Source of the DNA: an uncultured Eubacteriales bacterium
Lineage (GTDB): Bacteria; Bacillota; Clostridia; Christensenellales; CAG-138
Direction of reading: 5' to 3'
DNA: 64,000 bases
NCBI GenBank assembly: GCA_902801845.1
Contig: CADCJW010000004.1
Span: forward strand, 243,676-307,675
Below are positions 59,101 through 64,000 of this stretch, piece by piece. Within the stretch, counting starts at the first letter, position 1, and every line of letters starts with the position of its first letter. The position numbers and the translations under genes were made by a program. Under the pieces are notes generated by a model that was not told the DNA's origin, made no database searches, and worked only from the letters and a program-made list of their open reading frames with translations.

Positions 59101-59642
59101 ATGGCCACCACCAGATAGTCCAGCTTCTCCGGCGTGGGGGCCCAGGGATGATAGTCGGGGACGACGCCTTCCCCAAAGGCGTAGAGGGAGCAAAGGTTGA
59201 TTTCCTCCTCCGGCACCAGGGTCACGGTCCGGGTCCCTTCCTCCACGAACACGGCGTTGTTGACGAGGAGAGGAGCGCTCTCCTCCTTGAGCAGGGTCCC
59301 GGCGGCGTCGAACTGCTGGATGCGGTAGGCGCCGGGATAGTCCTTGAAGGCCATGCGGACCGCCTTCACCGGGATGCCGTCCCGCCAGGAGATGGACACC
59401 CGCTCGCCGGGCTTCAGGATCTGGGTGGTGTTCAGCTCCTCGTCGGTGAGCCGCCAGGTGTAGGCGGTGGACTTGAGATCGGAGCTCAAGGTGCAGTGCC
59501 GGGTCAGGTTTTCCGCCTGGGGGCCGGGCGTTTCGATGGAATATTCCCCCGGGTCCTCCTGGGCCAGGGTCGTCCGCGTCATGGGCGTGATGGACAGCAT
59601 CAGCGCCAGCAGCAGGATACAAGCGGTCAGTCTTTTCTTCAT
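56187..59642 (-). CDS. PIG-L deacetylase-membrane hairpin-leucine-rich-repeat fusion protein
   Basis: An 1151-aa protein. Signal peptide 1-27; beta-rich region about 45-160; PIG-L/LmbE deacetylase about 174-400 with AMHPDDDVLFMG (182-186, metal Asp/His) and FSHDLEGEYGHWQH (His278, 286, 289). A (APTDTP)n linker (about 420-462) and an acidic PAEEE stretch follow. Two adjacent membrane spans (about 497-518 and 523-545) lead to a long leucine-rich-repeat domain (about 560-1130; clearest at LMALDLGHNYLTNEDLEVF, LQVLILADNKLTDISAL). Both folded parts would be extracellular, held by a membrane hairpin. PIG-L enzymes remove N-acetyl groups from GlcNAc derivatives. I know of no described protein with this order. 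It is convergent with the MBOAT/AlgJ-like pair. Confidence 0.8.
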   Translation of the reverse strand: MKKRLTACILLLALMLSITPMTRTTLAQEDPGEYSIETPGPQAENLTRHCTLSSDLKSTAYTWRLTDEELNTTQILKPGERVSISWRDGIPVKAVRMAFKDYPGAYRIQQFDAAGTLLKEESAPLLVNNAVFVEEGTRTVTLVPEEEINLCSLYAFGEGVVPDYHPWAPTPEKLDYLVVAMHPDDDVLFMGAIPPLYTVEQGREGSIFYTATRERVRKNEAENGAWIMGLRKAPILGTFPDIPPSYYEKYKNTFPQEEVVNCLVALFRRYKPEVVFSHDLEGEYGHWQHKILAHAVQEAVPLAADPAYDPSSAEQYGAWQIKKLYLHLYPENRIVLPATKPIAAYGGLTPVQIAAAAFQCHKSQLPSRHAVTNEGVYSMTDFGLAYTLVGTDTPGVNDPFEHIDPRSLHPLPAAEAATLAPTNTPAPTDTPAPTDTPAPTDTPAPTDTPAPTDTPVPTDTPDASEGMDKAPLTTEPAAAQAPAEEEQAPAEEDASLSWILLGLVLLAAILLVGLSFLIQRWWARILLWALALLLCAGGALMLLKGRSSIVQQPEPEPTIFEPVRALAFTTDTLPEAEAFSGYPDLETLDLLACEQVDAALYERIRQAVPQDCRVLWAVPLSDGRFPSDSRSLTLPHFSPDDAQLLPYFPQLEAVDASGSDAYDALLSLMERSPELALTFTLPVGDQVLTMEDEALTVQTAPDFGLLEKMLPAFPRLKSLDLLQAPVDPAQVIDLAAQYPDLTVSYAVPVGKAAFPADSQRIALGDAGIQGPEELLAALPYLKELREADLHGTELSLEDLLTILDACPGLTLLQGVTLLGQPAETDARELDLRDAEGNAAQLLPLLRPFFALERVYLPREGDWEATLPELAAAHPETRFVCQVTVFDQTVENTLEELDISKTPVASLEEVLENVDKLPDLKKLIMCDCGLPNEAMEELMSRRPGVKFVWNVHLGTHVLRTDTLAFSTKNPTKHTQSYYSDSLNKRIKSTKRLNQGDIEELKYCTDLMALDLGHNYLTNEDLEVFRYLPHLQVLILADNKLTDISALSQLKELRYVELFMNRIPDMSPLVGLPNLTDINIANTHLTDIEPLKQFTQAERLWFAMNGLTSEQNRAVVEALPNCTCNYTTRDETGEGWREGERYQWIRELFQYGK
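58262..58390 (-). repeat. 18-bp coding minisatellite (APTDTP)n in the PIG-L/LRR gene
   Basis: About seven tandem 18-bp units of the form GGNGTNTCCGTNGGNGCN on the plus strand encode repeated APTDTP hexapeptides. Units differ mainly at third codon positions, so the peptide is conserved while the DNA has drifted. Confidence 0.75.
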
Positions 59643-59652
59643 AGGGATCCTT

Positions 59653-61275
59653 TTATCGCTCCAACAGGGAATGATCCTCCGCCCCGATGAGGCCGAGGCT
59701 TCTCGTCAATCTATCCAGGGCTCTGTCCTCCTCCGCATGCTCTAAGGCGGCCGTCAGCCAGGGGGGAAAGTCCTCCTTGGGGATGTGGGAGGTCCCCTGC
59801 CAGATGCGGTTCTTGGAACTCAGCCGGCCCTGATCGCTGTACACGGCATCCATGTTGAAATGGTCCCGGCCCTGGATGACACGGAACTTCAACAAAAGCA
59901 GGGAAAGGTGGGGCGCTTCCATCTCGTAGAGCAGGAAGGCGTCCGCTTCGCCGTCCTTATCCGTGTCCACCCGGTCCACCACCATCTCATAATGCTGACG
60001 GACCTGGATAAAGTCGCCGCTGCGCAGCTGATAATACTTGATCCGGTTGTCGTTGCTGCGCTTGACCTCGCCGAGTAGGCCGATACGCCAGCCGGTGGAG
60101 CCGTTGCTGATGTCCAGTCCCGCCTGCTTCAGGGCCCAAACGATGGAGCCCACGCACTGCATGCCGGTGTAATAGTAGGTGCCGTTGCCGTCCTTGGTGG
60201 GGAATTTGAGCTTGGCGCCCCACTCCGGGTTGAAGCCCCAATCGTCCCGCTCCTGGAACTTGCCCTCCCCCTGATAGGGGATGGTGTAGCCCAGTTCGGC
60301 CATGTGGGACACGGCGGACACGGCGGAGGTCACCGCCCCTTCCCGGGTGTAGATGCCCGCCTGGGCGATGTCGGCGGCCACCGCCTCGTTCAGCGCCATG
60401 ACGGAGGTGCCCGCGGCTTCGGTCATTTCGGTCAGCGGCGTGCGCAGGGCGGACAGCCCCTCCGCTTTGATGGGATACAGGAAGCCGGAATCCACCGAGA
60501 TGGGATAGGGGTCGCTGACCCGGCCTACCTCGTCCCGGACGAAGAGGAAATAGTCCCCGTCAACCTTGAACACCCGAAAGGGGTCCCCGTCCATGGGCAG
60601 CCAGTCCTTGGACTTTTCCGACGGCGGAGTATCGAGACAGGAGAAGCAGTACTCCGTAGCCGTCGTCCCCTCCTGCAGCTCCACCGTCACCACGGCCTTA
60701 TTCACATAGGCATAGGCGATGGCGGGCCTGTCGCTTTCGGCGGCGGGAAGGATTCCCGCTTGGTTGGGGGACAGGGCAAAGGCGGTCTCCGGGTCCGCCG
60801 TCAGGGCCAGGGGGATCTGCCCCTTTTGCATGAGGGTCAGGGTGGTGCCGTCGCAAACGTAGGGGATTTGGGTCACAAGATCGTTTTCCGCCGTCAGGGT
60901 CAGCAGCCCCGCCTCTGCGGTGAATCGGCCTGCAGCTTCCCGGTCCGCCAGGGCGGTCCGGTAGGTCCCATCCTCGCTCAGGGTCAGAGAAAAGCCCGTC
61001 TCCGCCTCCTGCCAGCTTTGGAGCAGGGGATCGGGCACGGGGGTAGCCGTAGGTTCCGGCGTGGGCGTGGCCGTGGGTTCCGGCGTGGGTGTGGCCGTGG
61101 GGATGGGGGTGGGGGAGGCCGTAGGCTCAGCCGTGGGCGCCGGGGTGGCGATGACCGCTACGATCGGGGCAGGTTCCTCCGGAACGGCGGCCTCCCGCGG
61201 GGCGCAGGCAGCGCCGCTCAGCAGCACCATCAGTGCCAGCGCCAGACACCGTTTTTCCTTTGTGATTCGACCCAT
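59653..61275 (-). CDS. Lipoprotein with Pro/Thr linker and NlpC/P60-like C-terminal domain
   Basis: A 540-aa protein; start MGRITKEKR chosen for the GAAAGGAAG site. Lipobox LLSGAAC (lipid Cys about residue 24), then a PTATPTPEPTATP linker (about 45-85), and beta-rich modules (about 90-280, lipocalin-like LTLSEDGTYRTAL). The C-terminal part has YTGMQCVGSIVWALKQAG and, 50 residues later, RQHYEMVVDRV, the Cys and His of an NlpC/P60-type hydrolase. The family is inferred from this pair. Probably a wall hydrolase or amidase. It follows the PIG-L/LRR gene's start by 10 bp, so both are in one operon. Confidence 0.65.
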   Translation of the reverse strand: MGRITKEKRCLALALMVLLSGAACAPREAAVPEEPAPIVAVIATPAPTAEPTASPTPIPTATPTPEPTATPTPEPTATPVPDPLLQSWQEAETGFSLTLSEDGTYRTALADREAAGRFTAEAGLLTLTAENDLVTQIPYVCDGTTLTLMQKGQIPLALTADPETAFALSPNQAGILPAAESDRPAIAYAYVNKAVVTVELQEGTTATEYCFSCLDTPPSEKSKDWLPMDGDPFRVFKVDGDYFLFVRDEVGRVSDPYPISVDSGFLYPIKAEGLSALRTPLTEMTEAAGTSVMALNEAVAADIAQAGIYTREGAVTSAVSAVSHMAELGYTIPYQGEGKFQERDDWGFNPEWGAKLKFPTKDGNGTYYYTGMQCVGSIVWALKQAGLDISNGSTGWRIGLLGEVKRSNDNRIKYYQLRSGDFIQVRQHYEMVVDRVDTDKDGEADAFLLYEMEAPHLSLLLLKFRVIQGRDHFNMDAVYSDQGRLSSKNRIWQGTSHIPKEDFPPWLTAALEHAEEDRALDRLTRSLGLIGAEDHSLLER

Positions 61276-61401
61276 TTCCGGCTTCCTTTCCGACGGCATG
61301 GATGGATGCCGCTTCTCCCAGTATTCAACATTTATAGTATATCCGTCCGAAAAAAGCTTGTCAATCGTGGCCCATGGAAATAGAATTCTATGATCCCTCT
61401 C

Positions 61402-61430
61402 TTTACAAATCCGCCGGCAACAGGTAAACT
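61402..61430 (+). promoter_or_regulatory. Promoter of the second PfkB kinase gene
   Basis: TTTACA (61402-61407), 17 bp, TAAACT (61425-61430), about 60 bp before the ATG, which has an AGGGGAGG site. Confidence 0.45.
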
Positions 61431-61488
61431 GCCCATAGTGACGATTCTATAGGAGCTTCCTACGCAGCAAAAGGGGAGGAAAACAGAT

Positions 61489-62427
61489 ATGACGGATATC
61501 ACCACCATCGGCGAAGTGCTGATCGATCTCACCCAATCGGGCAAGACGGAGCAGGGCATCCCCAAGTTCGACGCCAACCCCGGCGGCGCCCCGGCGAATT
61601 TAGCGGTGGCCGCCTCCCGCCTGGGGGCCAGGACCGCCTTCATCGGCCGGGTGGGCCGGGACAGCTTCGGGGACTACCTCAGGCGGTGCCTCACCGAAAA
61701 CGGCGTGGACGTATCCGGCCTGTCCGTGGACGAGAAGGCGCGCACCACCTTGGCCGTGGTGGCCCTGGACGAGAAGGGGGAGCGGACCTTCAGCTTCTAT
61801 CGGGATCCCAGCGCGGATGTGAACCTCTCCATGGAATACGTGCCTATGGAGCTGCTCAGCAGCACAAAGATCCTGCACTTCGGCAGCGTGAGCCTGACGG
61901 CGGAGCCCGCCCGGACCGCCACGCTGGAGGCGGTCAGGACCGCCAAAGCCAGCGGCGCATGGGTGAGCTACGATCCCAACTATCGGGCCAGCCTGTGGCC
62001 CGACGAACAAACGGCCATTAAAAACATGCTGCAACCCCTGCCTCTGGTGGATATTTTGAAGGTCTCCGACGAGGAGCTGCCCCTGCTCACGGGCCTTTCC
62101 GACCCCGAGACGGGCAGTGCGCGGCTTGCCGAGCAGGGCGTTCGGCTGGTGCTGGTGACCTTGGGTGCCCACGGCGCCTTCTACCGCTTCGACGGCCACA
62201 CGGGCCACGTGCCCGGGGTCCCCTGCAAGGTGGGGGATACCAACGGCTCTGGGGACACCTTCTTCGGAGCGGCCCTGTCTCAGCTGGTGAAGCTCGATTC
62301 TCTGGGCCAGCTCACCGTCCCCGAGTTGGAGCGCATTTTGGCCTTTGCCAACAAGGCGGCCAGCATCACCACCAGCCGCCATGGGGCCATCCCCGCCATG
62401 CCTACCCTGGCGGAAGTGGAGGGCTGA
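61489..62427 (+). CDS. PfkB-family carbohydrate kinase (fructokinase-like)
   Basis: A 312-aa ribokinase-fold protein with signature 1 (NPGGAPANLAVAASRLGARTAFIGRVG) and signature 2 (GDTNGSGDTFFGAAL, catalytic Asp). It parallels the fructokinase at 25104 throughout (TTIGEVLIDLT, FYRDPSADVNLS, VSYDPNYRASLW), so the two are paralogues. This copy uses GDTNGSGDTF where the island copy has ETTGAGDTF. Located by a GH5 hydrolase and a sugar ABC ATPase; likely phosphorylates fructose or a related hexose. Confidence 0.88.
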   Translation: MTDITTIGEVLIDLTQSGKTEQGIPKFDANPGGAPANLAVAASRLGARTAFIGRVGRDSFGDYLRRCLTENGVDVSGLSVDEKARTTLAVVALDEKGERTFSFYRDPSADVNLSMEYVPMELLSSTKILHFGSVSLTAEPARTATLEAVRTAKASGAWVSYDPNYRASLWPDEQTAIKNMLQPLPLVDILKVSDEELPLLTGLSDPETGSARLAEQGVRLVLVTLGAHGAFYRFDGHTGHVPGVPCKVGDTNGSGDTFFGAALSQLVKLDSLGQLTVPELERILAFANKAASITTSRHGAIPAMPTLAEVEG

Positions 62428-62517
62428 CGTATCACGATCGGCCAGCCGTCTTTCCAAAGGTGGGTTCGTTTGGTACACAGTACAGGATGCAAAAAGACCT
62501 GACCAGGGAGGTTACGG

Positions 62518-63567
62518 ATGAAAAAAACGATTTCTCTTTTTCTGATGGCGGCGCTGCTGCTCGCCGTTTTCGCAGGATATGTCTTGGCTCCGGCGGCGGC
62601 CTCCGAAGGGGACGAACCCGCGCCCCAGGTGTACGACGACGGCCGTGCCCGGCCCTCCTCCTGCGGGAAGCTTCAGGTGGTGGACGGGAAGCTGTGCGGC
62701 GAGGACGGACTTCCGGCCATCCTTCGGGGCGTCAGCACCCATGATCTTATCGTGACGGAATCCTTTCTCAACGAAAAGCTGTTCGAGGAGCTGTCTCGGG
62801 ATGCGGGCGTAAACGTGTTCCGCCTGGCCATGTACACCCACGGCGTGGGCGTCATGGGTTACTGCACCGGCGGCGACAGGGAGCGCTATGAGGCGGACAT
62901 CTTCAAGGGCGTGGAGCTGGCTCGACAGCAGGATATGTACGCCATCATCGACTGGCACATCTTGAGCGACGGGGACCCCAACCAGTACGTGGACCAGGCC
63001 AAGGACTTCTTCAGCCGCATGGCGGAGAAGTACAAGGACTACAACAACGTGCTCTATGAGATTTGCAACGAGCCCAACGGCGTGGACTGGCCCGCTGTGA
63101 AACGGTATGCCGACGAGGTCATCCCCGTCATCCGGGAGAAGGACCCCAAGGCCCTCATCATCGTAGGCGATCCCCAGTGGTCCAGCGACCTCAGATCCGT
63201 GCTGGCGGACCCGCTGGACTATGAGAACATCCTCTACACCCTGCACTTCTACGCCGCCAGCCATGGGGAGGACTCCCGGAATGCGGTGGCGGAGGCCAGC
63301 GCCCAGGGCCTGCCCATCTTCGTCACGGAGTACGGCGTCACGGCGGCCAACGGCGGCTTCCCTCGGGATCTGGAGAGCGCGGACCTGTGGATCGAGCTTC
63401 TGGAGCGGGAGCACATCTCCTACTGCATGTGGACCTTCTCCAAGGTGGCCGAGCCCTGCTCCGCCGTCCGGTCCACGGTGCCCAAGTACAGCGGCTTCGT
63501 TTCGGAGGACTACACCCAGACGGGCCTCTGGCTCATGGAGACCTTGGCCAAACACACCTCCCGATAA
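62518..63567 (+). CDS. Secreted glycoside hydrolase family 5 enzyme (endoglucanase-like)
   Basis: A 349-aa protein with a signal peptide (about residues 1-28). A GH5 barrel starts at LQVVDGKLCGEDGLPAILRG, with VFRLAMYTHGVG, IIDWHILSDGDPN, acid/base Glu in VLYEICNEPNG, IYTLHFYAASHG-like LYTLHFYAASHG and nucleophile Glu in PIFVTEYGVTAANG. This resembles the cellulase A (GH5_2) subgroup. No cellulose-binding module is present. It acts outside the cell on a beta-glucan or similar polymer. AGGGAGG site; strong terminator after. Confidence 0.93.
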   Translation: MKKTISLFLMAALLLAVFAGYVLAPAAASEGDEPAPQVYDDGRARPSSCGKLQVVDGKLCGEDGLPAILRGVSTHDLIVTESFLNEKLFEELSRDAGVNVFRLAMYTHGVGVMGYCTGGDRERYEADIFKGVELARQQDMYAIIDWHILSDGDPNQYVDQAKDFFSRMAEKYKDYNNVLYEICNEPNGVDWPAVKRYADEVIPVIREKDPKALIIVGDPQWSSDLRSVLADPLDYENILYTLHFYAASHGEDSRNAVAEASAQGLPIFVTEYGVTAANGGFPRDLESADLWIELLEREHISYCMWTFSKVAEPCSAVRSTVPKYSGFVSEDYTQTGLWLMETLAKHTSR

Positions 63568-63582
63568 ACACAAGGATACAAA

Positions 63583-63616
63583 AAACCGGCTGGATGCCCA
63601 TCCAGCCGGTTTTCGT
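63583..63616. terminator. Bidirectional terminator
   Basis: AAACCGGCTGGATG / CATCCAGCCGGTTT with a 2-nt centre, T run on plus (TTTT) and A run before. It separates GH5 from the convergent ATPase gene. Confidence 0.85.
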
Positions 63617-63626
63617 TCGTTTATCT

Positions 63627-64000
63627 TTAGAACTCCAGGTTCTTTTCGGTCTCCTTGGAGAAGACGTGGGCTACCTTGCCGTCGAAGGAGAAGTGGACCG
63701 TGTCGCCCATCTCGTAGTTGCCCTTCATGTCCACCGTGGGCACGATGATGATCACGTCGTGGCCCTCGGCGTTCACGTGCAGGTGCACGGAGGAACCCAT
63801 CATCTCGGCCACGTCCACCCGGGCCGCCACGCCCTCGTCGTTGACGTCCGTGTGCTCGGGACGCACGCCCAGGGTGATCTCCTGGCTCTGCACGTCGTGG
63901 TTGAGGAGCCGCTCCTCCTTGTCGGGAGAGAGCTCCTGACGGTAGCCGCCCACCTCCACGAAGTACTTGCTGCCCTCGCGGACCAGCTTCGCGTCGAAGA
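63627..64000 (-). CDS. Sugar ABC transporter ATP-binding protein, C-terminal part (cut by window edge)
   Basis: The last ~124 residues of an MsmK/UgpC-type ATPase: FDAKLVREGSKYFV, ITLGVRPEHTDV (OB-fold/TOBE domain start), VAEMMGSSVHLHV and a VHFSFDGKVAHVFSKETEKNLEF end. The ATPase core lies beyond the right edge. It is distinct from the copy at 14712 (different loop and C-terminus), so the organism has at least two such ATPases; this one is likely the shared, housekeeping MsmK. Confidence 0.88.
   Translation of the reverse strand, partial: FDAKLVREGSKYFVEVGGYRQELSPDKEERLLNHDVQSQEITLGVRPEHTDVNDEGVAARVDVAEMMGSSVHLHVNAEGHDVIIIVPTVDMKGNYEMGDTVHFSFDGKVAHVFSKETEKNLEF

Overview
The window looks like chromosomal DNA of an anaerobic, fairly GC-rich member of the Bacillota (class Clostridia), probably gut-associated. 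Supporting signs are a SigH-type sigma factor next to mini-RNase III and RlmB, an oxygen-sensitive class III ribonucleotide reductase with its radical-SAM activase, several radical-SAM and Cys-rich proteins, lipoprotein-anchored sugar importers of the LplABC type, and consensus TTGACA/TATAAT promoters with strong Shine-Dalgarno sites. The species cannot be named from the sequence.

Region 1 (1-13 kb): two Wzz-like polysaccharide co-polymerase genes and a membrane metallophosphoesterase. Then comes a graveyard of truncated genes at 2.95-3.74 kb (serine recombinase tail, ABC ATPase tail, ABC permease head, acetyltransferase tail). Next are two unusual proteins carrying the NifX/FeMo-cofactor-type domain (UPF0251-NifX-His-rich tail, and NifX-Cys/His linker-SlyD-like FKBP), with a start-less rubredoxin between them. 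A four-gene redox operon (nitroreductase, FMN reductase, radical SAM, DUF3795) is divergent from a TetR regulator. A thioredoxin / CoA-disulfide-reductase-rhodanese-TusA-DsrE / Crp operon follows a TGTAAC-N3-GTTACA palindrome and is probably a sulfane-sulfur or redox module.

Region 2 (13.2-26.8 kb): a fructan-utilisation island. A LacI regulator is divergent from an operon for an ABC importer (ATPase, two permeases, binding lipoprotein), a multi-domain carbohydrate-binding lipoprotein, an extracellular and an intracellular GH32 enzyme, a YesL-like membrane protein and a PfkB sugar kinase. The island is bounded by a 48-bp direct repeat (46/48 identical) containing the 3' end and terminator of an initiator tRNA(fMet) gene. 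The intact tRNA lies at the right end, which suggests tRNA-targeted integration. No integrase is visible.

Region 3 (26.9-53 kb): mostly core and housekeeping genes. These include a sugar isomerase-like protein, a VOC protein, a CBS protein, GNATs, a nuclease and a P-loop kinase; a phospholipid operon (pgsA, HAD phosphatase, cdsA, lipid kinase, GtrA, methyltransferase); proS; a VanY-like peptidase; aspartate kinase; LTD protein-mrnC-rlmB-sigH; a VanZ-like protein and a TrxB-like protein; nrdD preceded by two NrdR boxes, then nrdG in an operon with DUF4037, TPR and DUF2284 genes; asd and alr. A family of AT-rich hairpins with TTTTCTTTT/AAAAGAAAA arms is scattered through 38.5-45 kb.

Region 4 (53-64 kb): an envelope glycan-modification locus with an MBOAT O-acyltransferase, an AlgJ/AlgX-like DHHW protein, a PIG-L deacetylase fused through a membrane hairpin to a leucine-rich-repeat domain, and a lipoprotein with an NlpC/P60-like C-terminus. 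Three of these four share Pro/Thr-rich linkers. They are followed by a second PfkB kinase, a secreted GH5 glycosidase and the end of a second MsmK/UgpC-type ATPase gene. The PIG-L/LRR fusion and its neighbours are the best candidate here for an undescribed system.
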